Shown piece after piece: positions 1 to 8,207 of a DNA stretch of 64,000 bases. The first letter of the stretch is position 1; every line of letters begins with the position of its first letter. The stretch is taken from NCBI GenBank assembly GCA_937921865.1, contig CAKZWF010000031.1, positions 1-64,000 on the forward strand. The letters are read 5' to 3'. Under the pieces are notes generated by a model. That model saw nothing but the letters and a program-made list of their open reading frames with translations, ran no database searches and was not told where the DNA came from. The position numbers were made by a program, and so were the translations under genes. The DNA is from an uncultured Pseudomonadales bacterium (GTDB taxonomy: Bacteria > Pseudomonadota > Gammaproteobacteria > Pseudomonadales > Azotimanducaceae).

Positions 1-76
1 CAAAATACCATTATATCAATGAATATACGGGGTTATGGCTACATCATGCTACAGCATGAAACAGGACGATAGCGGA

Positions 77-102
77 CTCCCTCTCCGCCATAAAACAACG
101 GG
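77..102 (+). repeat. tRNA-Ser 3'-end direct repeat, copy 1 (putative att site)
   Basis: This 26-base stretch ends the acceptor/T-arm side of a serine tRNA (ctccctctccgcca) and runs into the start of a terminator. It is identical at 25 of 26 positions to 1842-1867. No complete tRNA-Ser lies in the window: bases 1-76 do not fold as its 5' part. A tRNA 3' end repeated on both sides of a short AT-rich segment is the classic footprint of tyrosine-recombinase integration. No integrase is visible, so this is inferred to be a remnant. Confidence 0.65.
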
Positions 103-121
103 CCGTCAGGCCCGTTTTTTT
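98..121 (+). terminator. Rho-independent terminator after the tRNA-Ser remnant
   Basis: A seven-pair GC-rich stem (acgggcc / ggcccgt) with a gtca loop is followed directly by a run of seven T. It sits where a tRNA terminator would sit, right after the tRNA 3' CCA. A degenerate version of the same stem follows copy 3 at about 1861-1884 and has lost the T run. Confidence 0.8.
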
Positions 122-546
122 ATGGCGATGCGGTAGGGTGCGAGGAGAAACCTGCGCTTCAACTGGAGCGGTTGCGAGAGCAACTGCGACAGAACGTTGG
201 TGCAGGGCAACAGCGGCCCCGAAGGGGTAAGGGCGCGAGCTTAAGCACGCGGACGAATAATCCCTCTCTCTCCGCCATTTACGTCAATGCTGACGGTACA
301 AAACAACGGGTTAGAGATGCACGTTTTCAGGATTGAAGCCATTGGTCTGATAACAAGGACCGTAGATATGGCTTCAAGTGGAACAGGAAACATACGCTCG
401 GGAGGACCAAGCAGCACGCGATAGATCCACAATCAGTCAAGATACTGTACCCGGCTGATGTGTTGGATTGAGTGAGAACACTACTGCAGTGCAACGCGTA
501 TCCCGGAGCGTTATGAGTGATTTTGCTGTTCAGTCAACATGATCAT
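122..546. other. Non-coding or decayed stretch inside the tRNA-Ser-flanked island
   Basis: I see no convincing complete gene here. Bases 138-260 in one forward frame read as a charged, coiled-coil-like peptide (for example LERLREQLRQ) without a start, which may be the tail of a lost mobile-element gene. The rest holds repeat copy 2 and AT-rich sequence before the stop of the esterase gene on the other strand. Confidence 0.4.
255..277 (+). repeat. tRNA-Ser 3'-end-like repeat, copy 2
   Basis: The sequence aatccctctctctccgcca again matches the end of a tRNA-Ser T-arm and acceptor, with CT-repeat variation against copies 1 and 3. A small hairpin (cgtca-atgc-tgacg, 282-295) and an aaaacaacggg-like string near 300 follow, loosely echoing the flank of copies 1 and 3. 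It probably marks a nested insertion. Confidence 0.5.
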
Positions 547-1389
547 TTATTGAATGGCTTGCATCCACAAATCGGTATGTTTTTTTATCCCCGACTCAGA
601 GAAGTGGCAGCAATTATAACGGTCATCCATGTCGCTTATCGTGTCTGTATTTGCTCCCATGAAAACATCGTTTCTGTCCTGTATCAGTTCCAATTGTGCG
701 TCATGAACTTCCTGAACGATGGGCCCTCTACACCTTGTCGCAACAGCCAAATAAAGTGGAGCATCAATATTCAATTGTCTTATCCCATTCAGCATATCGG
801 TGAACATGGTTTTGTATTCGTTTTTTGAAGTCCCCAACTTTCCGTCAGTTTCTCCTTGATGCCAAAAAAGATGCGTTAGGGCAATATTCTGTGCGTCAAG
901 TTCAGTTTTTGCGTTTCTGATGCGTTGAAATAAATCACCATCAACAGTCCAGCGAGATATAGGAGTTCCCTCTACGCCTACTGTAACGAGAATTACATTT
1001 GAGAACATATCGTCTTCTATAATCATGTCGCCAAGTCTTGACCAAACAGAACCCTTCTCACCGGTTGCACCCAATAAGGGGTCTCCGGCTTCATAGCATT
1101 TGCCGTTATAGAAGTTGTAGACAGAATGTTTTGGGGAGTAACGAGTTTCAGCAGAGTTCGCAGAATTGGATTGACCAAAAGCTAAAGCTACCATTGTGTT
1201 CGATAAGTCAATGCTTTCACATGGCACTTCGTGCTTGTTGGATGTATCGCGATAATGGCGTGTCGTATCGACAAAAGAGGACGTCGCACGTTGCAGAAGG
1301 TCGTACGGAAAAACTTTGTAATTCCCGACTGCCACCCCATAACCGAACGCTATTAGTATTGAAAATGTTATGAGTGACTTTTTCAGCAT
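547..1389 (-). CDS. Exported or membrane-anchored SASA-type SGNH esterase
   Basis: The 280-residue product starts with a hydrophobic signal or anchor (LITFSILIAFGYGVAVG) after two lysines, so it is probably periplasmic or membrane-tethered. It carries the SGNH/GDSL hydrolase blocks of the sialate O-acetylesterase (SASA) family: GQSNS near residue 72 (nucleophile Ser), WHQGETD near 177 (oxyanion block) and HFSESG near 262 (catalytic His). Such enzymes remove O-acetyl groups from sugars; the substrate here is unknown. The gene is visibly AT-richer than its neighbours and lies alone between tRNA-Ser end repeats, which suggests horizontal acquisition. Confidence 0.8.
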   Translation of the reverse strand: MLKKSLITFSILIAFGYGVAVGNYKVFPYDLLQRATSSFVDTTRHYRDTSNKHEVPCESIDLSNTMVALAFGQSNSANSAETRYSPKHSVYNFYNGKCYEAGDPLLGATGEKGSVWSRLGDMIIEDDMFSNVILVTVGVEGTPISRWTVDGDLFQRIRNAKTELDAQNIALTHLFWHQGETDGKLGTSKNEYKTMFTDMLNGIRQLNIDAPLYLAVATRCRGPIVQEVHDAQLELIQDRNDVFMGANTDTISDMDDRYNCCHFSESGIKKHTDLWMQAIQ

Positions 1390-1835
1390 AGTTAGATTAT
1401 CCAGGTTTTGCAGGCAATCTCTGTCTCGAGATTGTTAAGGTTTGCAACCACTTCGTGTAGCTAGCTGTTATGGTCTGGGGCGGTGGTCATCAGCATAATT
1501 GCTGTTCTTTCACCTGGTTGCCTTAAGCCTTTAAATACTACCAGATGGAAGGTGACCGGTCAGGGATTACAATGGTTGTGATTGACTGGGTGATTCATCC
1601 CGACGCCACTACCACTTTACCGGGTCCGTATACGCCATTCCCAAGGAGGCAGGGTGGTTCAGGGGTCATCATGTCCCGCATAGAGTTACAAACGAACGGT
1701 TCACTAAAACGGTGTCACTTGGGCAACCGTTTACTCTGATAGAGGGGTTTGATCGACTCTCCCCACCATCTGAACAAAACCGTTGGTTTCAGTCCTTCGA
1801 AATGAAATGGTTGAGAGAATCGGACTGTTAGGGAA
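1390..1835. other. Intergenic stretch of the island, no gene supported
   Basis: A 64-codon forward frame (1545-1739) is open, but it has no family resemblance, no good ribosome site and mixed composition, so I do not call it. A tRNA-arm-like string (tcgactctccccacca, about 1753-1768) could be another worn tRNA end, but it is too weak to count. Otherwise I see nothing specific. Confidence 0.35.
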
Positions 1836-1867
1836 GAATCCCTCCCTCTCCGCCATAAGACAACGGG
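1836..1867 (+). repeat. tRNA-Ser 3'-end direct repeat, copy 3 (putative att site)
   Basis: gaatccctccctctccgcca at 1836-1855 is the last 20 bases of a typical gammaproteobacterial tRNA-Ser(GCU), and 1842-1867 matches 77-102 with one mismatch. A degenerate copy of the terminator stem follows. With copy 1 it bounds a segment of about 1.77 kb containing only the esterase gene. Confidence 0.65.
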
Positions 1868-1967
1868 ACATCAGGCCGGTTTACCTGTCAGCACCTTCGC
1901 GATGAGTACTACGAAGTGCCGCTGATTCCTCTTAAACTCTAGGTTAGCAATTTAGATCCGACAGCTG

Positions 1968-3134
1968 GTGTATGACATGAGTGAAGTAAAACCCGATCTG
2001 CCTGAGAGTCCCTACGAAAGATGGTCCGTGCTGCGGGAGAGCTATCCGGTTCTGCAGGAAGAAGCAGATGCGCCGTATGCAGTTGCACGTTATGAGGATG
2101 TGCTGACCATTCTCAAAGACAACGAAACCTTTTCTTCTGATGTGTCGCTGCGCTCCGAAGAGGAAAAAAAGATCAGACCGTCGATGCTGTTCAGTGATCC
2201 CCCGGTTCATAACCGGCTGAGAAAGCTCGTCAGCTATGCTTTCAAGCGGGCTTTCGTGGAGAACCAGAGACCGCTGATCGAAGCGCGCTGTGAAGAACTG
2301 GTAGGAGACTTGAGTCAGTACCGCGAGCTCGACCTGGTGGAAGCCCTGGCAGCGCCGCTGCCGGTAACCATCATCGCGCACATGCTGGGTGTTGTTGGTG
2401 GCGATCAGAAGCAGTTTAAGGCCTGGTCTGACAAAATTTTCAGCAACATCGGTGAGATTCTGTTTGCCCAGCCGGATGCAGATGTCCAGAAGGCGCAAGA
2501 GGAGATGGACAGCTACTTTCTGGATCGGATTGCTCAGTTGCGCAGGCAGCCTGAAGACAATCTGCTGGGTCGCCTGGTTGAAACGGAAACAGAGGATGGC
2601 AAACTGACGGACCAGGAAGTCCTGAGTTTCTGCGGATTGCTGCTGATCGCCGGCAACGAAACGACCACAGGGCTGATTACCGCAAGTGCCCGGGTCTTTC
2701 ACGAGTTGCCCGAGACCTTTGAGCAGCTGAAGGTCAGTCCCGATCTGATCCCAACGTTTGTCGAGGAGACCTTGAGGTATTACTCACCCTTTTCGGCCAC
2801 CATCCGACGCACTACACGAGATACATCGATTGCGGGAACGAACATCCCCAAGGGCGCGCTTGTCCTGCCGCTGATTGCTTCGGCCAATAGAGACGAATCG
2901 GTTTTCGAAAATGCCGATCAGTTCGTGATCGACAGGAACCCGAATCCCCACATCGCCCTTGGTTTCGGCATCCACAACTGCCTTGGCGCCCACCTGGCGC
3001 GGCTTGAGGGCCAGATTGCCGTGGCTTCGATGACCCGACACCTGAAAAGTATCTGTTATGCCGATGGTGAATCAACGGTGGCGGGTGAACTGGGTGGACC
3101 GAGCAGTCTCAGGGTCAAAATCGAAGCGGCGTAG
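1968..3134 (+). CDS. Cytochrome P450
   Basis: The 388-residue soluble bacterial-class P450 has an I-helix AGNETT (about 228-233; oxygen activation), EETLR for the ExxR motif (267-270) and a heme-binding FGFGIHNCLG with the axial Cys near 338. It lacks a membrane anchor, so it should draw electrons from a separate ferredoxin and reductase; neither is adjacent. The substrate cannot be read from sequence. Start is GTG at 1968 or ATG at 1977; no strong ribosome site decides. It stands alone downstream of the tRNA-Ser repeat and may be part of the core chromosome rather than the island. Confidence 0.93.
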   Translation: MYDMSEVKPDLPESPYERWSVLRESYPVLQEEADAPYAVARYEDVLTILKDNETFSSDVSLRSEEEKKIRPSMLFSDPPVHNRLRKLVSYAFKRAFVENQRPLIEARCEELVGDLSQYRELDLVEALAAPLPVTIIAHMLGVVGGDQKQFKAWSDKIFSNIGEILFAQPDADVQKAQEEMDSYFLDRIAQLRRQPEDNLLGRLVETETEDGKLTDQEVLSFCGLLLIAGNETTTGLITASARVFHELPETFEQLKVSPDLIPTFVEETLRYYSPFSATIRRTTRDTSIAGTNIPKGALVLPLIASANRDESVFENADQFVIDRNPNPHIALGFGIHNCLGAHLARLEGQIAVASMTRHLKSICYADGESTVAGELGGPSSLRVKIEAA

Positions 3135-3223
3135 CGTTTATTAGTTTTTGGCAGGACGAGGCCACAGCGGCCGCTCAAGGTCAGTGCAGAATTGCAGGCA
3201 GGGTCGTTGTGCTGTTGTCGCTA

Positions 3224-3391
3224 CTAACTGCGTTCGTGGAGTTCAATCTCCTCTTTTAATTTTTCCGCTTCTGCAACCAGCTTCGCGTTCTGCCTGATAT
3301 CGCCATTGCGCATTGCGTGCATGGCGGCTTCCTGCTTCTGCGCATAGGCTTTCTTCAGCTTTTTTGCAGGGTCTCTCTTGAACAGCGGCAT
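3224..3391 (-). CDS. Small DUF6435-type protein
   Basis: A 55-residue charged protein reading MPLFKRDPAKKL at its start, followed by a helical stretch rich in Lys, Glu, Gln and Ala (HAMRNGDIRQNAKLVAEAEKL). This pattern matches the DUF6435 family of short cytoplasmic proteins of unknown function. A longer frame opens upstream, but the ATG at 3391 is preceded by a ccgagaa ribosome-site-like string and matches the family start. It is convergent with the P450 and divergent from the YegP-like gene. Confidence 0.7.
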   Translation of the reverse strand: MPLFKRDPAKKLKKAYAQKQEAAMHAMRNGDIRQNAKLVAEAEKLKEEIELHERS

Positions 3392-3539
3392 TTGCGATTC
3401 TCGGTGGATCAATGTGCTGGCATTGCAACAGGCCGGCTGTGAAGCTGCCGTCAATCGCTGTTGCTCAAGTTTGACTTGTGTCCGGGCTGGGTTGCTGGCT
3501 GAATAGTACGCGACGTACATTTAGGCAGGGAGCTGACAC

Positions 3540-3872
3540 ATGGCTGGAAAATTTGAAGTTTATAAAGACAACGCTGGCGAATTCCGGTTTCGTCTCAAAG
3601 CGGCCAATGGACAGAATATCTTCAGCGGACAGGCTTACAGCAGTAAAGCGGGGGCGCTGGCTGGCATAGAGTCGGTGAAGACCAATGCAGCTGAAGCTGA
3701 TCGCTTCGAAGTCAAAGAGTCTTCCAGTGGCAAACCGTACTTTGTCCTGAAGGCGGCGAATCATCAGGTGATTGGCCAGAGCCAGATGTATGAATCCGCT
3801 GCTGCCTGCCAGTCAGGTATCGAATCGGTTGGCAATAACGCACCTGACGCGGAAGTTGTCGAAGTCGAATAA
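3540..3872 (+). CDS. YegP-family DUF1508 protein
   Basis: 110 residues composed of two tandem copies of the DUF1508 unit: FEVYKDNAGEFRFRLKAANGQ (about 5-25) with its tail, and FEVKESSSGKPYFVLKAANHQ (about 56-76) with its tail, each ending in a GIESV segment. The family is small and cytoplasmic; the biochemical role is not established. A good ribosome site (gcagggag) lies eight bases before the ATG. It appears monocistronic, with a strong hairpin behind it. Confidence 0.9.
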   Translation: MAGKFEVYKDNAGEFRFRLKAANGQNIFSGQAYSSKAGALAGIESVKTNAAEADRFEVKESSSGKPYFVLKAANHQVIGQSQMYESAAACQSGIESVGNNAPDAEVVEVE

Positions 3873-3883
3873 CATCTGATCAC

Positions 3884-3907
3884 TCGGGCGCGGGTTCCCG
3901 CGTTCGA
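3884..3907. terminator. Hairpin between convergent genes
   Basis: An 11-pair stem (tcgggcgcggg / cccgcgttcga, with two G-T pairs) sits between the ends of the YegP-like gene and the metallopeptidase gene that faces it. There is no T run on either side, so it may be a bidirectional terminator or simply protect 3' ends. Confidence 0.4.
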
Positions 3908-4798
3908 TCAGTGAGCTCCAGCGCCTGCTGCGTCGAAGGTGTTGCAGGCGCCAGGATCGCCGGTGGTCAAACCTGTTTTGAACCATTCAACCCGCTGCGC
4001 TGAAGAGCCGTGAGTAAAACTCTCAGGCTGTATCTGTCTTCCGGCGCGCTGCTGCAGGCGGTCGTCACCAATTGAAGCTGCTGCGCGAAGTCCTTCCTCG
4101 ACGTCTCCGGATTCCAGTAGATCTCGTTGTGCTTCCGCATGGTGCGCCCATACCCCGGCATAGCAGTCAGCCTGTAGTTCGGCGAGGACCTGCAGCGCAT
4201 TGCCATCAGCTTTCGATGCGCGGGCCTGAGCCTTGCGCAGCGATGCAAAGCGACCCTGCAGGTTCTGAACATGGTGTGCCACTTCGTGACCAATCACGTA
4301 TGCCTGGGCAAAATCCCCGGGCGCGCCGAGTTTTCTGAGTTCATCGAAGAAGCCGAGGTCGAGATAGACCTTCTGATCGGGTGGACAGTAGAACGGTCCG
4401 GTTGCGGCGGTGTTGAAACCGCAAGCCGATTGCACTGAGTCAGAAAACAATACCAGTTGAGGTTCGCGATAGGTCATGCCTGATTCGGCAAACAGTGCCC
4501 GCCAGGTGTCTTCGGTGTCGGCGAGAACGACGCTGACGAATTGTGCGGCTTCGTCACCGGCGGGAATAGCAGCGGGCTGGCTCGTCGGCTGACTGCGAGG
4601 CAAAGACGCAGACTCAGGTCCGCCGAGCAGCAATCCGAGGAATTGGGAGGGGTCGCCGCCCAGCAGGATGATCCCGACAATGATTACAATTCCGACACCG
4701 CTGAGCTTGCCTGGCAGCCGTACACCGCGCTTTGCTGCCGGACGACCGCGCCGGTCCTCGACGTTGCTGCTCTGTCGTCGTCCTCGCCACTGAACCAT
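3908..4798 (-). CDS. YpfJ-family neutral zinc metallopeptidase
   Basis: 296 residues with a charged N-terminus (MVQWRGRRQSS), one transmembrane helix near residues 31-50 (GVGIVIIVGIILLGG) and a periplasmic domain. The zinc site HEVAHH is in the middle (about 170-175), followed by the typical ELQADCYAGVWAHH stretch, whose Glu/Asp completes the site. These features define the putative neutral zinc metallopeptidase family (PF04228). The substrate is unknown. Start chosen at 4798 because an AGGGGG ribosome site lies seven bases upstream; the longer frame has none. Confidence 0.9.
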   Translation of the reverse strand: MVQWRGRRQSSNVEDRRGRPAAKRGVRLPGKLSGVGIVIIVGIILLGGDPSQFLGLLLGGPESASLPRSQPTSQPAAIPAGDEAAQFVSVVLADTEDTWRALFAESGMTYREPQLVLFSDSVQSACGFNTAATGPFYCPPDQKVYLDLGFFDELRKLGAPGDFAQAYVIGHEVAHHVQNLQGRFASLRKAQARASKADGNALQVLAELQADCYAGVWAHHAEAQRDLLESGDVEEGLRAAASIGDDRLQQRAGRQIQPESFTHGSSAQRVEWFKTGLTTGDPGACNTFDAAGAGAH

Positions 4799-4904
4799 TG
4801 CTTGCCCCCTGAAGTGTCCGAGCGAAAGCTTAGCGCATATCGTCACCGGATCGGTGTAGTAACCCGATTGCGACTGCTCCGCTTGGAAGGCTGACGAGTG
4901 AAAA

Positions 4905-6047
4905 CTATGGTTTTGCTGACATCTGTTGCAGCCACCACTGATTCATCTGCCAGATTGATTTTTCGAACGGAGACAGGCGCCCCTGTTCTGTCAAAGGTGC
5001 ATTCAGACCCGCCCAGACTTTGTCGTTGACGCCGATGTCTTCCTGGTGGATGTACGCGATTGCTTCAGAGAGTTCTCTGGCCATCTCGTCAAAGCCTTCG
5101 AGGGCAGTGGTGGAGCGGGGCACAAGAACGTGAATCTTCAGCAATAGCCGATCCGGTCCACCCGGAAGCAGCTGGTACCAGGCGCCGCCATTGCCCTGTA
5201 TCCCGAGCAGGAAAAACGGGAAGACCGCGTTCGCAAACAGATCGCGCGCCTGCCAGTCTTCGAGTCCGTCAACGGCGGGTAATCCGGAATCTGGCGCCTC
5301 GGCTACAGAAGGCATATGCAGAATGGACCAGGGACCGGTGTTGTCCGGTATTCTGGAGTCTCTGGCGTGATACACAGGCTCGAAGGTCTCGCTGTGTACG
5401 GCTATGTGGTGATAAGCCTCCATGAAATTTTCTACAAGAACCTTCCAGTTCCAGCGGCTGTCGTATTCCAGGGTATCGACCACGACCAGATCGGCCAGTT
5501 TGAATTTCTCGAAGTATTGTGTGAAGCCTTCAATCTGAGGGGCCAGGGGTTCGGCGTCGGGATCAAAGTTCGCGAAGATGAAGCCTTCCCAGATTTCCGA
5601 GCGGATCTGGGTCAGACGGCAGTCTTTCTCGCTGAAGCCGGTGGCTTCTTCCATCAGCGGAGCTGCCATCAGCTGGCCCTGGGTGTCATAGCTCCAGGCG
5701 TGATACGGGCAGGTGAACAGATGACGTTTACCGGATCCTTCAAGAATTGGTGAAGCCCGATGCAGACAGACATTGGGCATTACCCGGAACTCACCGTCGC
5801 TGCCATGAACAACCATGATCGGCTGGCCGAACAACTCCATGGTCAGATAGCAGCCGGGCTCCGGCAGCTGATCGGTCCGGGCTACGGGTAGCCAGCTGCG
5901 TCGGAAAATCTGCTCAACTTCCTGTCGATAGATCTCATCGCTGGTATAGGCGTCGGCAGGCAAGGTGTAGGCCTGTTCCAACGGCAGCTCCGCCCGAGCC
6001 ACATCGTCTTCATTCAGGCAGGGGATTCGATTGCTGGATTGGGGCAT
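4905..6047 (-). CDS. Rieske non-heme iron oxygenase, alpha subunit
   Basis: A 380-residue ring-hydroxylating or demethylating oxygenase subunit. The N-terminal Rieske [2Fe-2S] centre is VCLHR...CPYHAW (ligands near Cys94, His96, Cys113, His116). The mononuclear iron site is ENFMEAYHHIAVH (His near 213 and 218). No small subunit, ferredoxin or reductase gene is next to it, so partners must be elsewhere; single-alpha enzymes of this type often act on choline-like, aromatic or steroid substrates. Start placed at the internal ATG (gtgag upstream); a GTG 12 bases earlier is possible. Divergent spacing suggests separate transcription from the hydrolase gene behind it. Confidence 0.9.
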   Translation of the reverse strand: MPQSSNRIPCLNEDDVARAELPLEQAYTLPADAYTSDEIYRQEVEQIFRRSWLPVARTDQLPEPGCYLTMELFGQPIMVVHGSDGEFRVMPNVCLHRASPILEGSGKRHLFTCPYHAWSYDTQGQLMAAPLMEEATGFSEKDCRLTQIRSEIWEGFIFANFDPDAEPLAPQIEGFTQYFEKFKLADLVVVDTLEYDSRWNWKVLVENFMEAYHHIAVHSETFEPVYHARDSRIPDNTGPWSILHMPSVAEAPDSGLPAVDGLEDWQARDLFANAVFPFFLLGIQGNGGAWYQLLPGGPDRLLLKIHVLVPRSTTALEGFDEMARELSEAIAYIHQEDIGVNDKVWAGLNAPLTEQGRLSPFEKSIWQMNQWWLQQMSAKP

Positions 6048-6144
6048 TGCTTTGCTCACAAACTGACGGCTAGCAGGGTTTTAGCACCCTGCGTAGACAC
6101 AAGTCCATGAATCCTGGCGATAGGCACAGTTGGCCGCCTATCAG

Positions 6145-7041
6145 CTAAGCGGCGATTTCGTCGTCGTCGTTATCGAGATCTAAGAACTCACGGCTCAAAG
6201 TTGCGACCTGTTCAACATAGTCCGCTTCGAGATGAATGTGATGAGGTCCCGGCATGGTGCGAATAGTCAGATTCGGATGGTGTGCCTGAGCTTCAGGGAT
6301 TTCTCCCTGGTACCACCGATCGCCCTGTTCAGCGACGATCAGCAGCGCTGGAGCGAGGCTGTCCTCCAGCAGGCAGTTGATGGTTTCCCGGGTGTGCCGC
6401 AGCGGTGTGGAGAAACGAATTCTCGGGTCGGTCCGCCAGGTGACGCCGCCTTCAACCGCTTTGTGGCCTCTTTCCACCAGCACACTGGCGGCTGCGAGGG
6501 TCTGATCCGTCGCCTGAGTCACACGTTCTGCCATGGTTGCCGCATCTGGATAGATCCGCGGGGCTTTCTCATGAGCGGTGAGCATTTTCTCTATCGCTTC
6601 GCGATTCTGGCCGATCCGTTCTTCCATGGTTACTCCACCGGTGGCGATGAACCCGTCGATCAGAACCGAGCCCTCGACCCGCTCCGGGAAGGTGGCTGCC
6701 AGTTCGCTGGAGATGCTGGCGCCCATCGAGTGGCCGAGCAGATAGAACTTTTCCCAGTTCAGCTGCCTGGCAATCGCCATCACGTCCTGGATGTCGGTGA
6801 ACGAGTGGTAGTGCACACCTGGTGGTCGATGTTCCGACAGCCCATGGCCGGCGAAGTCCAGGGCAACCAGGTTAAGTTCCGGGAGCAGCGGGGCCAGGCG
6901 GTCGAAAGTATTGGCATTGTCGAGCCAGCCATGCAGCGCGAAGGTCGGTTTGCCGTCGGGAACACCCCACAGCTTGGCGGCCATTTTCCGGCCGAAAACC
7001 GTAAACTCCGCCGATTCGCCTGCGCGGACCTCTTTGCTCAT
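6145..7041 (-). CDS. Alpha/beta hydrolase (MEST/SERHL-like)
   Basis: 298 residues with the alpha/beta hydrolase order: ALHGWLDNA oxyanion block, DFAGHGLSEH, nucleophile elbow GHSMGA (Ser about 110) and catalytic His in GPHHIHLE near the C-terminus. It resembles serine-hydrolase-like proteins that cleave small esters; the substrate is unknown. The start at 7041 has a ggaag ribosome site; the longer upstream frame runs through the neighbouring gene and is not used. The C-terminus is acidic (DLDNDDDEI). It lies on the same strand and just downstream of the HPF/Rap1a-like pair. Confidence 0.88.
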   Translation of the reverse strand: MSKEVRAGESAEFTVFGRKMAAKLWGVPDGKPTFALHGWLDNANTFDRLAPLLPELNLVALDFAGHGLSEHRPPGVHYHSFTDIQDVMAIARQLNWEKFYLLGHSMGASISSELAATFPERVEGSVLIDGFIATGGVTMEERIGQNREAIEKMLTAHEKAPRIYPDAATMAERVTQATDQTLAAASVLVERGHKAVEGGVTWRTDPRIRFSTPLRHTRETINCLLEDSLAPALLIVAEQGDRWYQGEIPEAQAHHPNLTIRTMPGPHHIHLEADYVEQVATLSREFLDLDNDDDEIAA

Positions 7042-7072
7042 GCGTGCTTCCCGAATTTGACAGCGCGCTAGT

Positions 7073-7309
7073 CTACCTTGTTTTGTGGCCGCGGGTCCCC
7101 GGTTCCAACAGGTCAGGTACTCGGACAGGCATAGCTGTCGCAATAGCGCCATCGAGAAATCCACGCAGATAGAACGAACAGGCTTCATCACTGCTCGGGT
7201 CTGCACAGAGACGCTGCAGTTGTTTAACGTTGAGGGTGTCCACTGCGTAACTGGTCCCGCTCAATACAAGCAGCACTGCAGTCAGCGCAGAATGTTTGAA
7301 CAACTTCAT
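7073..7309 (-). CDS. Small exported Rap1a/Tai-like protein
   Basis: 78 residues with a clear signal peptide (MKLFKHSALTAVLLVLSGTSYA) and a mature part reading LQRLCADPSSDEACSFYLRGFLDGA, the cysteine-paired core of the Rap1a/Tai family, known in Serratia as immunity proteins against secreted toxins but also widespread as orphans. It is short for the family and its tail (EPGTRGHKTR) looks out of register, so it may be truncated by a frameshift. Its ATG overlaps the stop of the HPF-like gene (ATGA), so the two are translationally coupled. No toxin gene is adjacent. Confidence 0.6.
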   Translation of the reverse strand: MKLFKHSALTAVLLVLSGTSYAVDTLNVKQLQRLCADPSSDEACSFYLRGFLDGAIATAMPVRVPDLLEPGTRGHKTR

Positions 7310-7671
7310 ATTGCCGATGGCTGCAGGTCGAATTCGTCGAGGCTGTCGGGTCGCTGCCGGAGCCTTTGCCGTTGGCGACGTTTGACCTCTTTGCTGACCA
7401 GCAGCTTGGCCCGCTTGAAACAGCCGCCAACGGCATTGCGCAGACGGGTACTGCGATCGACCACAAGTATCTGTCCACCGTCAGCCAGCTGGGCGCGGAC
7501 AATGCAGATCTTGTCTTTACCGCCGCGTGGGCCGTTAACGTCCTTCAGAGTAACGTTCAGATGGGAAATGCGCGTTGAGAGACGGGAAAAAACGGCCTGT
7601 GCCCGTTTGGCGATGCTCTGATTACCGTGCCGGGGCAGTGACAAATGATGGGTTTCAACTGTAACGTTCAT
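7306..7671 (-). CDS. HPF/RaiA-family ribosome-associated-like protein
   Basis: 121 residues. Residues about 15-80 follow the sigma-54 modulation/HPF fold, with the recognisable VTLKDVNGPRGGKDKICIVRAQL strand pair, then a very basic tail (KRRQRQRLRQRP). Family members bind the 30S decoding region and silence ribosomes in stress. A GGAGG ribosome site lies eight bases before the ATG. It is distinct from canonical Hpf next to rpoN, and here it is coupled to a small exported protein, so its exact role is unclear. Confidence 0.8.
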   Translation of the reverse strand: MNVTVETHHLSLPRHGNQSIAKRAQAVFSRLSTRISHLNVTLKDVNGPRGGKDKICIVRAQLADGGQILVVDRSTRLRNAVGGCFKRAKLLVSKEVKRRQRQRLRQRPDSLDEFDLQPSAI

Positions 7672-7826
7672 AGTAGAAATCCTCCGCTGTTAAGCTATGT
7701 TGGCAGGGTCAGATTGCGTCTTTAGCTACAGTCCAGACAAGTCGCGTTTTTCTGTGGCAACCTTCGGTTCGTTCGACGCTTTTGCTGCGACCTGGCAGCT
7801 TTGGCGCATCTCGAGGTAATAGGCTC

Positions 7827-8171
7827 ATGACATCTCATTGTGCATTGTTCCGACGGCTGCCCGCTGGCGTTGTGGTTTTACTTGCAGCGCTGCTCCAGCC
7901 GTCGGCGGGTCTTACCAGCAATATGCGCTGTGGTGAGTATCTGATTGAGCGCGGCTATACGTTTTTTGAAGTGCTCGAGCGCTGTGGCAAACCTGATCTG
8001 GAATATGCCTGGGACCAGAACTATGTCCCGGGCGTGGCAGCCCGGGTCACCGAGTGGGTCTACGAGCAGGGCCCGAACAGATTTCGGCGAGTGTTGACGT
8101 TCGAAGAAGGCAGGCTGCGGCATATTGAGTTGCGACCACACCCCAAAGCCAGCCTTGAGTCCTTGAATTGA
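7827..8171 (+). CDS. Exported DUF2845 protein
   Basis: 114 residues: a signal peptide (FRRLPAGVVVLLAALLQPSAG), then the DUF2845 pattern MRCGEYLIERGYTFFEVLERCGKP with its two cysteines and the C-terminal FRRVLTFEEGRLRHIE strand pair. The fold resembles SmpA/BamE-like small periplasmic domains; function is unknown. The ATG at 7827 is preferred over a frame open from 7782 because it puts the signal peptide at the N-terminus and has tagg upstream. It is convergent with the next gene. Confidence 0.8.
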   Translation: MTSHCALFRRLPAGVVVLLAALLQPSAGLTSNMRCGEYLIERGYTFFEVLERCGKPDLEYAWDQNYVPGVAARVTEWVYEQGPNRFRRVLTFEEGRLRHIELRPHPKASLESLN

Positions 8172-8207
8172 CTCTGCCGAACAATCGTTAACGGCGGGTG
8201 GCGACCG

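Noticed and set aside
1545-1739. Forward 64-codon frame inside the tRNA-Ser-flanked segment
   Set aside because: No ribosome site, no family resemblance, and translation is not protein-like in composition.
6232-7071. Forward frame of about 279 codons opposite the alpha/beta hydrolase
   Set aside because: Shadow frame of a gene with intact nucleophile elbow and ribosome site on the other strand.
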